Of a DNA stretch of 64,000 bases, positions 14,001 to 25,766 are shown piece after piece. The position numbers and the translations under genes were made by a program. The notes below the pieces were generated by a model. It was given only the letters and a program-made list of their open reading frames with translations, was not told the origin of the DNA and did not search any database. This DNA is from Ricinus communis (taxonomy: Eukaryota > Streptophyta > Magnoliopsida > Malpighiales > Euphorbiaceae): assembly GCF_019578655.1 (NCBI RefSeq), contig NC_063256.1, positions 31,792,342 to 31,856,341 on the forward strand, written 5' to 3'. The first letter of the stretch is position 1, and each line of letters starts with the position of its first letter.

Positions 14001-17000
14001 CACGTAAACTGCTAGACCTTCCTCTAGCATACTAAGCCTATTAAAAACCATCTCATAGTGCATCCAAGCAATAGATTGAACTCAGCAGCCATCTTTAATA
14101 CTGAATCTAAACATGTAATACAATACTCGACAAAGTAGCATTCTTGAATCAAGAGATGATACATAAAAATATGTAAGATGACTTTGACCTACTGACTGGC
14201 ACAGAAGAGAACAGCTTGAATGCAGATATTCTCAGCAATTAATCTGCTCAGTTAGCTCGGATGCAATCTGGCATTTCAATAATTCCCTCCCCAAGACAAT
14301 GAGTTAGAGTGCAACAAGACCTGACTAAACTTTTCACCCTGATCTCACAACCAATTCAGTCCCAGTTAGGGAATCTTAATAGAGGGCCAGGCAGAGTTCA
14401 CTTGAGGTGGATGAGGATTTTGTGAAGAGACAAAGTAACTGTTCTATTTTTCTGTGCAACTCACATGTCAAGCACGTCCCCTTATGTTACAAGTTCTTCC
14501 ACCTAAGCATAAGGTTTTTCATTTCTGAATACCATTTCAATTAAACATCCAGATTTTATATCAGAATGGTATAATTTGGTAGCTATCTAGTTTGGTGTTC
14601 TGTCCAGTGTGCATGTTACATGTAACTAAATTAAACAATCAAAACTTTTACTTCTTTAAAATTTTAATAATTGCTATTAAATTCTATCAATATTTTCATT
14701 TACATTAGTCTCAGATACTTATTGCTATATCTATTTTATAAGCCTCTTAATGTTCATAAGATTTAATATATTTTCAAGAATAGGATATAAATAACTAAGA
14801 TTTGTACTAAAGGAATATCATTATAATTAAAATTAAAATTCTACAATAAAAACTAAAAGAAAACTATTCCCTCCATCCCACTTTGATAGGCTTTTTTTTT
14901 TTTTTCCTTTCTCCATCTGTGCCAAAATATAGTCTACTTTCCTTTTCTAATTGGTTGTATAACAGCTAACTATCAAAAATACCCTTCATAAATTGACCTG
15001 AGTATTAAAATCTACCATTAGACTTCCACCACCTTGATTTTGGTATTGCAGATTTTATTAAAATTCTAATTTCAGAGAGAAAGTGCCAAAAATTAATGCC
15101 ATCAACCAAAAAACCTCATCAAAGAAAGAAAGGGATTGCCACAAGAAACATAAAGCATCTTCCAATAAAAGCTGGCACAAAGCAACAGAATCATTAGGAC
15201 AACAATCAAGACGAATAACACTTCAGTCGTTAAAATCTCCTAAAGCATAAGCCCTAAAAATAATAATCCAATAAACTAATCCTACAGCAAAGTAGATAAC
15301 ACAATCTGATTTTTTTGAAGATGCTTGCAATCCTTTCAATCCAAATATTCCACGATAGGGCAACAAAAATTGCAAAAACAAAATGAATAAAAGGCACAAT
15401 TCCAAATAATTTTGGCATCTTTTCTAAAGCCAAATGCCTTCCATCCTAAAACAAGAAAAGAAAAGCCTCTAAAGAATCTGAACATGCTCAATACTCCACC
15501 AAACTTCTAAAAAGGCTATGCCTAGCTGTCAAAGCCACCTCACAACTTAAAACAAGTAATAATGAGACTGACTATGCGTGCAACACATTCACCTGTAGGA
15601 GAACGACAAAACCAAAAAAGGGCCCTTACCATGAGCGGCACTGCAGCTTCTCAAGTTTTATTGTCCGAATAAAGACAATGGTCATAAGAGGGAAAATACA
15701 GTAGGAATAAATGTAGAAAAGGTGGGGAAAAAAGACACAGGAGAGAATTCCAAAAGAGAGTAAGTGCACCGAAGCACTTGATTGCAAATATTAAGCACAT
15801 AATCACATCCCAATTCAAGTCCAGACAGTACAGAAAGTTCCAAAAATGTTCAGCCACATCCAATGTCCTTATCCCTAAATAGAACCTACTAATACACCCA
15901 AAAAACAAAAGGAACGAAGTGATGCACCCCCTCTTTTTCTTTTTCTTTTTTTAAATAAGAAATTGAAGAACAAAATGGTGCAACCAAGTAGAAATAAAGT
16001 ACAAAATAAAAATGCCGAAGAGCAAAAAGGAAGACAAATATTCAACAGCTAAACTCTCAACCACCGAATTAATATAAAATGTACAAGCTCTAGAAAGAAA
16101 AACTGAATAGTTATAACTACTTCAATAACGAATGAAGAAGTTCCATGAAATGTCTGCAAGTCCATTGAACTAAACCCAAAGTATAATCCTTGGTCTAAAG
16201 CAGTTCTTTAATAATCCTTGGTTCACAAGGATATCAAAACCTAAATGAAACAACTGAAAAGTTAAGACACATGAAACAACATAGACCCAATCATGAACCA
16301 AGTGGCCAGCTCAGCTTAAGAAAACCAGCCTTGGTCCACTCAAGGTAATTTCTTCCAGAGCTTAAACCAAAATTGGGATGTATCCAGCCCAGCTTTGCTG
16401 GGATGTTATGTTAGATAAAGAAGACACAGGACTTATATATTAGTTGGACCACTCTCAGCCAAATTATTGAAACAAAACCTTCTAGCAGATTAGGATATTT
16501 TCTGAACATCCAAAATGAAAAAATAAAATAAATCTTACCTTGACCAGGCGTAAGCCACAAAATGATCATATCTAACATAAAAACAAAAAATTATTATCTA
16601 AAATAATCATATAAAGAGATGACGCATGAAACTTCAGATGAATAGAATCCATTTCCATTTCATAGGGTCAAATCAAGAGGGAATTAGATTGCATTAGAAC
16701 AGAAAACCATTCATTTGACACACAAACACAGATATTAATTTGCAAGCTACAAGTACTAGCAGTCAAATGAGTGAAGGATGGTAGATGTTTTAAATGTACA
16801 TACAATTCCAAGAAAACTCTAGGAGCACAGAAGTATAAAACATGTCAGCAACACAACTGGAAATTAAACTGACCCTGACATTGCTAACAATAGACTGCGC
16901 ATCAGGAACTGGTGGCTGAAAATTATACTCTGCAAGTAGAGGCAGCAAAGATGACACAAACGTTGATCTTTCTTGCTGTGAAGCCTGAGAAATCCAAACA

Positions 17001-17726
17001 AAAATCTCAATATTGAATAGGGTATAATTTTATTGGTTGGAAAAGGAAAACCAGGAAAACTAAAGAGAACAGTAAAGAACATCTGATTAGCAGCTGAATT
17101 TGTGGGAACCATGGTACCATCAAGACATCTAATTTACAGTAGATGTCAAAAGATGGCATATAGGAGTCGTGCACCCTGATGAAAACAGGGGTACTTCAAT
17201 GTCAATTTACAGAATCCATTAAACAGGCCGAGCAAAGCAGAAGGAATGCATAGCTTTACTGGCTAATTCCATTAAGCAAGACATTATTTTACAAGTGGCA
17301 GAATTCATTCCTATGGTAAAATCTTTTCAATTCAATAGAGATTAGACAGGCAGAACTTCCAATATGCAAGGCAAAAAAGCATGGCAAACAGATAATTAGC
17401 AGTTTACATTCAAGATTGAAAAAAAGAATAAATATTGTTCAATTTTCATTAAATTGAATCCAGCACTAAAACACTTGCAGTATTGGGCAGGATAATATAT
17501 AATAAATCTAATCAAATACCCTGTCCCAGGAGAGAGAACAATATCAAACACAAACCTGCAATTCATATGTCAAACGTATATTTTCTTCAATTATGTCTTG
17601 TCTGTATGAGAGAGCTTTTGATGCAGCATCAACAAGGTCCTGTTGCTGTTGATCAAAGGCCTAGTGCAAGAAGTGTAATAGAAAAATCAGAAATTATCCC
17701 CAACAAAACTAGGAAGGGAACAAGTG

Positions 17727-17769
<43 letters not shown>

Positions 17770-20128
17770 TAAGAAGAAGAAGAAGAAGAAGAAGAATAAA
17801 CTTTTAGTAAACCAGAAAAAACAGAAGAAAAAGCCTGCCTACCAGACGCATATAAGCAATGCGCTTTTCCAGTACATATTTTTCATTTCGTATTTGTGCT
17901 TCCTGTCAATGAATGTCGCATATTAGGCAATTTCAATTGGCATAGCTTTATTGAGCTCTAGTTATGCTGAATCTACCTTCATAGAATAGTCAGCAAGATG
18001 TTTCTTTAGCTGCAAAATCTCTTCTTCGTGATCTCTAATCTTGAGGGCAAAATCCTAAAAGAATATAAACATGGTTCATAAAGTGGAAAACACTTGCAAC
18101 GGATGTCGGACAAAAATAAAATAGTTTTACATACACAAGCATGTTCTCAAAAGAAAATTACACACATGCATATAAATGCCTATAAGAATGATATGTACCT
18201 GCTTCCAAAGAAAATTAGGGTTATTTACTTCAGTCATTGGCATTAATCCATGTCCAGCCTCCCCTTCCATTTGATACCTAGGAAAAACATGTACGGTTGT
18301 ATAGAATTGTGTGCATCCTTCAATAAAACAACTAAATCAAATCTAAAATACCTTATTGGGGAAAATGAGGTTGTGGATGGTGAAGAGAGCTGAGAAAGAC
18401 CAACATTATCAACAGGTGTCTGCCCTCCAGGAAGTACCTTCAATGTCCCATTCATCTTGCTGCTGATAGTACCAGATGGATCTACTGTAGAAGTAGTGCC
18501 CATGATGTTAAGTTTATCTTCTAGATCACCTATAGAGGTAACTGGTTGACGAATTTCATAAGGATGACCCCGCTCATTCCATGGCTCAGCAGAATGAGAT
18601 CCTTGGTCAGTTACCTTCTGCCAAATGCCACAACCAATAATGTATAAAATCTTGCACATATATTGTTTTATGAAGATTAACATGCATAGCACATAAGACT
18701 AGCTGTAAATCATAAAGACTATGAAACCAATGATGTGGCAATTAAAAGTTAAAATAAAACATTAACTAAAAAGCAAAGATGCTCAATGCAGCCTAAAAGC
18801 AGCTCTGCCAAAATCTAGCAACAGTTGAATGAATAAATCTCAGGACCAATTGTGAATAATTCCTTGCTATGTTTTCCTTTTATCACTACACTTTCCTACT
18901 TCATACTTGCAACCACCGCCACAAATAACCTACCACCTCACCTACAAAACCCCAAACGAATAAATAAAAAGAGAACTTACCTAATTCCCAAGGGAATAGG
19001 AGAAACTAAAATTATTTTAACTCTTGAGTGGAGGCCTAAGGGTGATTAGTAATTGGACCAGAAGTTTGCTTACTCTAATAATAAACTGGAAAGCATTTTA
19101 AGCATATAGCTCCTTTGAGGAACTATCTCTTCTTTCTCTTAAGAAAATCATGTTGCAATAAACCAAAAGGCAGAAAAGACTTGAGAATTTGTTTATCATG
19201 CAACTATATAAATACATTTGAACAGAAAGAATATAGAGCAGCTCCAGATGTTTATTTTCTTTTCTTCACAAGTAATTTTGTCAAGTCCATATGATACCAT
19301 GTCTTAAAGTATGCAGTTTACAGCATCATATGTGGACAAGATGCTTTTTTGAATACAAGATTACTGATATTATTATCCATTAATTAAATCCATGTGTAAG
19401 TCAATTCCCAATCAAACTATAAACTAAAGGTGTCTACTAACTTGTCCAAACGAAAATTCAAGATTACAAGCGTTCAGTACACAAGAAGTTTTCTTTTTCT
19501 TTTTTTCTTTTTCGGGTGGGGTAAGGAAAAAAAAAAAGAAAGAAAAACAGCAAAACCAATATACTGAGCAAACAAGTAATACTTTGATTGCCAGACAATT
19601 TAAGTCCCATTTGATATTGGATGGACAATTAAGAACAAAATAACTAAACTTACGTATTTGTCAAGTTCCTGAATTTTCCTCTGTAGTTCAGTCCTTAATC
19701 TGGTATTTTCTTCTACCTGAGAAAGTGCAATGCCAAAACAAAACAAAACAAAAAAAAAAAGATAAAGATCCATTAAAAGACATGTGGCTGTTTCAAACAC
19801 AAAAGTAAACCCTAAAAACAAAAATTAAAAGAAGAAAACTTACTAAATACACATCATTTCATTTCACACAACAATAAAAATAATAATAATAATAATAATA
19901 ATAATGATAATAACAATAAAAATACAAACAACAAAACCATACCTGTTGTCTGATGGTAGCCTCGGCAGCTTCTACAGCTTTCATCACCTGATACAAGCTG
20001 TCGTTGTTGTTACTGTTGTTCTTGTTGTTATTATCATTAGAATTAGGATTCGACGACGAAGAATTCGAGTCATTCAACCCTAACCCCGCCATCTTATTGA
20101 CTAATTTACCTTCGTGACCGTTCTCCAT
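2066..20128 (-). CDS. Coiled-coil protein with C-terminal SCAB-like Ig and PH-like modules (21 coding exons, 743 aa)
   Basis: Exons, 5' to 3' on -: 20128-19943, 19716-19654, 18617-18352, 18277-18199, 18054-17977, 17902-17843, 17660-17556, 16984-16874, 13036-12995, 12825-12724, 12653-12469, 8454-8195, 8095-7974, 7834-7792, 7711-7620, 7319-7271, 6739-6669, 5981-5862, 4207-4107, 3603-3558, 2116-2066. All introns are GT-AG, phases join without a stop, and the total is 2232 nt including TGA. Residues 19-43 are a Ser/Asn-rich low-complexity run. Heptad-like segments lie at about 45-83 and 200-365. Residues 366-512 look disordered and acidic. About 513-625 resembles the Ig module of SCAB1 (motifs WVRHLEDGS, VTADDV, GELVKVFAN). 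About 626-743 is PH-like and ends KGKKKSLFFHK. SCAB1 binds and bundles actin in guard cells. Actin binding here is inference, because SCAB1's own N-terminal actin-binding region is not recognised. It appears intact. Exact orthology is unknown to me. Confidence 0.88.
9062..10090. mobile_element. Non-autonomous hAT-like DNA transposon in intron 11
   Basis: The element is flanked by direct repeats ATATAATAC (9053-9061 and 10091-10099). The ends are imperfect inverted repeats: left CATAGTTGCTAAAGG, right the complement of ATAGCTGTCAAAGG. Both subterminal regions are rich in GGCGC/GCGCCT strings. The AGCTGTCAAA-type end fits plant hAT elements, which make 8-bp duplications. The 9-bp match leaves a Mutator-type origin possible. 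No transposase frame is present. It lies in the 4.0-kb intron between exons at 12469 and 8454. Confidence 0.7.
9389..9468. repeat. Perfect 24-bp inverted repeat (hairpin) inside the hAT-like element
   Basis: The left arm 9389-9412 begins AAGCCCTTGTAC. The right arm 9445-9468 ends GTACAAGGGCTT. They are exact reverse complements with a 32-nt loop. Related lines (AAGTCCTT, AAGGGCTCAATAAA) recur nearby to about 9600. When intron 11 is transcribed this would fold into a long stem. Confidence 0.85.
11696..12020. repeat. 163-bp imperfect tandem duplication in intron 11
   Basis: Unit 1 starts at 11696 (TCAATCCTTATCAACCAGT). Unit 2 starts at 11859 (TCAGTCCTTATCAACCAGT). They stay alignable to about 12020, with scattered substitutions. 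The short ORFs on both strands here arise from the duplication and are not coding. Confidence 0.85.
14868..15060. mobile_element. Stowaway-like MITE fragment in intron 8
   Basis: CCCTCCATCCCACTTTGATA at the left, after TA, resembles the conserved CTCCCTCCGTCCCA end of plant Stowaway/mariner MITEs. It is followed by a T-rich run and a CCAAAATATAGTC string. I could not find a clear matching right end, so the boundary is approximate and the copy may be truncated. It lies in the 3.8-kb intron between exons at 16874 and 13036. Confidence 0.45.
17729..17797. repeat. (GA)n and (AAG)n microsatellites in intron 6
   Basis: A (GA)19-type run (about 17729-17766) is followed by an (AAG)n run (about 17770-17797). 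Both lie in the short intron between exons at 17843 and 17660. The long plus-strand ORF through them is an artefact of the repeat. Confidence 0.9.
19875..19907. repeat. (AAT)n microsatellite in intron 1
   Basis: An uninterrupted AAT/TAA trinucleotide run between exon 1 (low end 19943) and exon 2 (high end 19716) of the minus-strand gene. It is next to the Asn-rich coding run of exon 1, which is encoded by similar AAT/AAC repeats. Confidence 0.8.
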
Positions 20129-20500
20129 AAATCCAAAATCAAAACAAAATCACAACTCTCTATTGCATCAACTAACCTAATTTAATAACCACTACCAGTT
20201 CTGAACGAACCAAAAACAAAACAAAACAAAAAGAAAAGAATACTGAGAGGAGTAAAATGATTTTCGAAACCCTAAATAAAACCCAAATCAGACGGAACGG
20301 AGACAGAGATAATAAGAGAGAGAAAGAGGGATGAAATCAATTAATTTTCTTCTTTTTTTTTGGCTCTCTCGCTCGCGCTCTCTCTCTCTCTCTCTCCCTT
20401 CTTTTCTTCGTTTCTCGCTCTGTGTGTAACGACAGGGGCGCGTGTTAATTAAGACACGAGTATATTTTAATGATGCTGCTGCTGCTGCTGCTGCTAATGA
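20129..20500 (-). promoter_or_regulatory. 5' UTR and proximal promoter with CT/GA and CTG microsatellites
   Basis: Upstream of the minus-strand start codon (20128) lies a (CT)n run at about 20362-20398. It reads GA-rich on the transcript strand, as is common in plant 5' UTRs. A (CTG)n/(ATG)n run follows at about 20474-20510. No convincing TATA box could be placed and the transcription start is unknown. The start at 20128 is chosen because it opens exon 1 and leads to a donor that keeps frame with exon 2. Confidence 0.4.
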
Positions 20501-22506
20501 TGATGATGATTGATATTATTATTTGTTTTGTGTTTTCTTTTTTCATTTCTTTGTTTGTACTTCTTTCTTTGCTAACACGACGGTGAATTTTGTGATTATT
20601 ATGATGATTATAAATTATAATCATCACTCTACCTATGCTTTATTATATTTCTTTTTTTCTTTTTTTTCAAAATTAAATATATGTTGATGGATTATTATAG
20701 GTTGAAAGTTTGAGTTTTGATTATATTTATTTACAATTTAAATGTTGTTTGTTTTAGATAAACAATGGGCTTGATAAAAAGAAAAAAACATTCTTTTAAA
20801 CTTATTTTTTTATTTTTTAAATTTATAAAATTCATTTTTCTATCAATTATGGTAAAATATTAAAAATTTAGTAAAGTGGTCGGTCATTATTAGAATATAG
20901 AATGCTAACTATATTTGAGCATTGAGAAGCTTTTTCTTTCTCTATTTTTGGTCCAATTCTTCGTTCATGCGTTGAATGTGAGATAGGAGGGATTTTAGGT
21001 GATTTCTTTTATTGCAAAAGTTACATTAAAATTTTTATACTCTAGGAACCATAAGAAGAGTCTATTATGGATTTTGAGTGATTTTGGTAAAAAAAATTTA
21101 AAAAAAAATGAAAAAATATGACAAATGAGAAAAGACATACAAACTCTAAAAACATTATAGGATATTTATATAAAACATGTAAAGTTATATGTTATAAATA
21201 AAACAGAAAAGTTTCATAAACTTAACATTATCAGTTGTTTAATAGAAGAAAATAAGACGTTTATGCTAAAGATTTTAAAACCACTTGAATTTTTTCTTTT
21301 GATAAGGATAAAATGGACAACTAGTTGTCTTTGAAAAATTTCAGCAAACTTAAGTATCAATCTATTATCTGACAAAAAAAAACATAAAACTATATTGATT
21401 AAAACTCATGACAACAAGACAATTATAAGCTAGTTTGAGGAAAATCATATGATTTGGACTCATATTCATTCAAAACGCTTCTTTTACAATAAATCAAAGT
21501 GATAAAGGATTCTAATGAAGTTAATTCAACTAATAGTGAGCAAAATGCTAAAATTAAGAACCAGATTTAGTGATGGAAAAGTAATAAACATAACTAAAGA
21601 GCAAAAACAACCGACAAAAATTGCATTCGTAAAACATTGGTAGAAGAGAAGTTAGATCATGCTCTTACTGACCTTAATTGGTATTTCTCTTTTTTAGATA
21701 CTAAGGTATTCAATATAAAAATATTTCCATTGGATTACACTGCTCTTTTTCTTAATTTATTTTTCAGTCACTATTCATAGAATGGAGATATCATTTTCAT
21801 TTTAGAAATGTATGGCTGAGTAATGAAGATTGTGGTCGAGTTGTCAAAGAAAGTCATAGGCTAGGCTAGGAATTTATAGAGTAAGATCCAAATCTGCGAT
21901 CAGAATCTCTAACAATAAAGGAAGACCATTATTCATAAATTTAAAATTGATATTGTCAAATGTAAAGGAAGCTGTGTGATTTTAAGCCTCTACATGATGA
22001 TAATGCTATGAAAGAATACAATGAATACCACTAAAAACTTCAAATTTTTCTTGACTAATAAGAAGTTTTTTGGTGTTAAGTGCCAAACAATATCCGTTGC
22101 AAGAAGGCAATCTAAACACAAAAGTTTTTCATAATTTTGCTTTAACCCAGAAAAAATATTTAGATACATACATAGCTCTTTATACTTGGAAAAAATGGTC
22201 AGATATCTCCCTTAACTTTAATCTTGACCTATTAGTTCGTTGAACTCACGAATTGCCTAACACATAAACACCTTCCAATTTATGTAATTTATACGCGCGG
22301 TGACTCATTAAGTGAAATCGACATATGAGCGGCAAGCTGATATGTCAGACACGTAGATATTTATCTCAATTAATTTTCTTTCCTCTCAATTAGTGCATTA
22401 ATGTGCAATGGGTATTTGCATTTTCCTAAGCTAAAAATTCTCAAATTTGTTTTACAATCCTTAATTTTCTTACTACGAGCTAAAATCCTTAATTTTCTTT
22501 ATCTAT
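20500..22506. other. AT-rich intergenic DNA, nothing recognised
   Basis: About 2 kb between the gene promoter and the first LTR. There are no long frames, no splice-joined coding signal and no recognisable terminal repeats. The stretch 22240-22400 (with TATACGCGCGGTGACTC) is less AT-rich and may be an old repeat I cannot name. Confidence 0.5.
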
Positions 22507-24852
22507 TATAAGCACTTGTATTCTGAATCTAGATATCGAAAGAATTATGAAAACCCGATGATGAAAATCCTCATTCTTCTCGAGCTTCACAAAATTGAGA
22601 AAAGTTAAGATCTTAATTAGGATTATAAGTAATTGAGCCAAAATCTTATTTTTCGAAATAAAAAAGTCAAAGTTGGACTAAATTGACTAGAATAGTCAGT
22701 TTTTGAGTTAAAATCAGTTAAATGGCCAAGTTCGGGAGGCTAAAATGCAAATTTTCAAAGGTCCAACGACTTTTAGAGCCAATCGGCTCTACACAGTGGC
22801 AATTAGTTAAAAACTTAATTTTTTATGTCGTTTTCAATGTTTTTTCAGGATTTAAACGCCCATAATTTTCAAAATCAACTTTCTAGAAGGATTTTATGAT
22901 AATTATATAGTCTTTTGATTATTTTTATAATTAAATGGATATTCATCAATAATTATTCTAAATTACTTTAATTACCTATATTTATTGACTAGAAAAGGAT
23001 TTTAATAAAACCCTTTAATTATCTATAGTTCTTGAAAATTATTGACAATTAAAGGGATAATTATCTTGGCCTCTAGGGTTAATTATCTAAATTTCTCCTA
23101 CCTTCTCTATAAATAGAAAAGAAAATCTTAGAATATTGAGGTTGACAATTTTCAGCAAGAGAACGACTAGTAGGCTTTGGCAAACGTACTAAGATTTTAA
23201 TAACAAACACTCTAAATTCCTACCCAATCTTTGGATCGACCTCCTTTTCCACTCTTGAGACTTAAGGATATGCACAATATGATGACAACCTGAGGGTTCA
23301 TAAAACTCAATCATCTTATCATCTTCTCGTATGATTTTATTTGTACTTTAGTGGCATCTTTAGGATCTGTTCATATGGTTTTGACATTTAGATCTAAAAT
23401 TAATAGTTATATGAATCTTAACTTTAATAGATCTACATGTCTAAGGATTTGAATATGATAACTTGAATTATAATCGGTTAATTTGCATGTTAAGATGAGT
23501 TATCAAATGATATGCCATGTTTAAGATAAATTCAATTAAAAGTTATCCTTCTTAATTGAGTATGTTTTGAGGAAAGTTTCCTTATTTACCATTTGACGAA
23601 TATGTTTTTCTCTATGTTTATTATTTGATTGCCACATATTTTTAGGATGTAATAGTTTCTTTTTATTCTCTATGATTGATTAATTTGATCTAACATATTA
23701 GATAGCCATGTCTTATATCTATGCAAGCTTCAATTAAGTTACTGTAAGTTTTTCTTTTGAACTATCTTTTTTTTTTATATGTTTGGGTTGAGTTACGCTA
23801 TTTCATTGTCTGTTTCTTTCTCTTATTATATTCATTAAGGGCTAAATGATGTTGCTTTATTTCTATGCATTAATGGTCATTTTCGGAGGATTTTGGGGCT
23901 GGAATTCATAAACTCAAAAAAATCGCCAAAGAATCAAATTTATAGCCCGAAAGAGCCACAGACTGATCAACTTAGCATACACCCAATCGGCTGTGCGTAA
24001 AGCCAATCGACTGTCCATTCCTAGATTGCTTGATTTTGCACATTCCATCCATTTTTAGCTAGTTTTGATTTCCTTTTTGAGTTTTAGGAATGTAATTTTA
24101 TTATTTTCTTGCTTTTTTGCTTTATGTTTTGCATTTCTGTAATCTGTAAGTAGTGGCAAATATCTACTTAAAAGTCATTACTAATTAAAAACAACTGACA
24201 TAGACTTAGGCTTAAAATTGGACTTTGGCATGAAATCTATAGCCTATTAGGTTAAGGAGATGGTAAATTGGGCCTAACTATAAAACCTAACTAGACCTAG
24301 GTGGGCTTTGCCATGTCTAATTAATAAACTGGTCCATTTAGACTTGGGAGATTAAAACATGCTTTTGGCATGCAAGAGATAGCCTATTTAAGATTAGACA
24401 TTGTAAGTTTGGACTTGATAAATAAAATTAGGCTAGACTAAATGGGCCTTTTGCATGTAATTGAGTAATTATCTAGATTAAATAACAAGGATTGGACCAG
24501 GTCTAGTAAAGGGGCTAGAATCAGGAGGACCTATGCCATATTATATTGCTTATATGTAGAACATACTCAGTTGTATTTATAGGAAAAAAGACTATTAATT
24601 AATAAAATTAAAGGTAGGAATATATAATTAAGGAAGTTGATTTTCGGGTCCATCTCTAGATGTGGCGATGCTTCTTAAAGGAATCTAGTTATACCATAAA
24701 TTTAGAAGAAGTGTCTTAGTGATTACCCAGGTGGCGACTCTCTTTTTTTCGCTCTAGTCTCTATTATTGGTTAGTGTGTTCTCAATTAGATTGAAAAGCC
24801 TTGTAGTGTCGTAGTTACAAAAGACACTTGGGTGCATGCTTGAAATTGCCAC
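22507..24852 (+). repeat. 5' LTR of Tat-like gypsy element A
   Basis: The start TATAAGCAC corresponds to TGTAAGCACC at 45246 (3' LTR), with the TG mutated to TA. Both then share ATCTAGATATCGA and the AATCGGCT/GGCTCTACACAGTG region. A TATA box lies near 23103 (CTCTATAAATAG). The LTR also matches 46639 onward (element B). The end is set just before a PBS-like string, so the right boundary is approximate. Sequence similarity between copies is clear but eroded, pointing to an old element. Confidence 0.65.
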
Positions 24853-25766
24853 CTACGGTGGCGACTCCACTAGGGATAAGAGAATTTGATTCCAATGTAT
24901 TCTTACATTTAATTTTAACACTTAGTAGTTCATTCTTGCATCACTACACCATTTTCACATATTATGCACATTCATCCTTATAGCCGTGATGGCATTGGTT
25001 AATAGTGCTCTGGCTCCATTCAAACCTTGGAATTATAATATTGGCTAACCATCATTCACAAAATAAGTAAATTTCCTTCGTCGCATGGACCTTTAAGTGG
25101 GGAGACAAGCAAATGAAGGATATTTAATTTGTGGGAACCTTTATCCTTACCCGAGACCCAGCCCATGCTAATGGCAGTAAAAATCTCCACTAGGTACCCA
25201 ATTGCTTGTTGTTTGAGGTATTTTTCCTTATAAGAGTTTGAAGCCCATATCTTGGAAGGCCTTGGCCCAAAACATGCAGGCTTTGCCCTTGTATTGAAAA
25301 ATACCACCTTGTTTGTTGACTGCTTTGAGAGATATTGGCATATGCGATCTGGTACTTATTATCCCATGTTGATAGTAAGCCCATACCACAAATCCTAGGA
25401 AAAAGACTCACCTCGAACCATGTGCGAGAGTAATAAGGTCGGGAGGAATGATTGTATACCCTGTGTTTTCTTTGTTTGTTTTTGCTAACTTTTCCTATTA
25501 TGCATTTTCATATGCATCATGCATACTATGCATCTCATGCATTACTCTAACTCTTTGTTTTGAAGTCATATAAATACTCCTTTGGGTTAGAAAAGATAAT
25601 AGAGTGGTAGGCTAGAGAGAGTTCCTTTATCACTAAAGATCATATCAGTGTTGGAATAATTAGAGAGATCAAGAAGTCATCTATCTGTAATTGAGACTAA
25701 AATGGCTAACGAATAAGATGTTGAGATCCTCAAGAATGTTGTCATCAATTATCTGAGGGGCGTAAT
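24853..25766 (+). pseudogene. Element A primer-binding region, leader and start of gag
   Basis: TGGCGACTCCACTAGGGA near 24858 is a PBS-like string of the kind found after many plant gypsy LTRs. A leader follows. The gag start near 25700 (ATGGCTAACGAA, then an in-frame TAA) matches the B copy at about 48245. The gag is cut at 25766 by the composite insertion and resumes at about 37998. Stops show it is not functional. Confidence 0.6.
25743..25766. repeat. Left copy of 24-bp direct repeat flanking the composite insertion
   Basis: These 24 bases, from CATCAATTATCTG to GGGGCGTAAT, recur exactly at 37996-38019. They are element A gag sequence. See the right copy and the findings. Confidence 0.9.

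Noticed and set aside
17001..17112. Extra coding exon between exons 7 and 8
   Set aside because: The open frame has no acceptor-donor pair keeping phase, and exons 7 and 8 join directly without it.
17483..17926. 147-codon plus-strand frame
   Set aside because: It owes its length to (GA)n and (AAG)n repeats and runs antisense through introns and exons 6-7 of the minus-strand gene.
20460..20530. Coding poly-Ser/poly-His or similar tract
   Set aside because: The CTG/ATG repeats are upstream of the start codon with no supporting exon structure.
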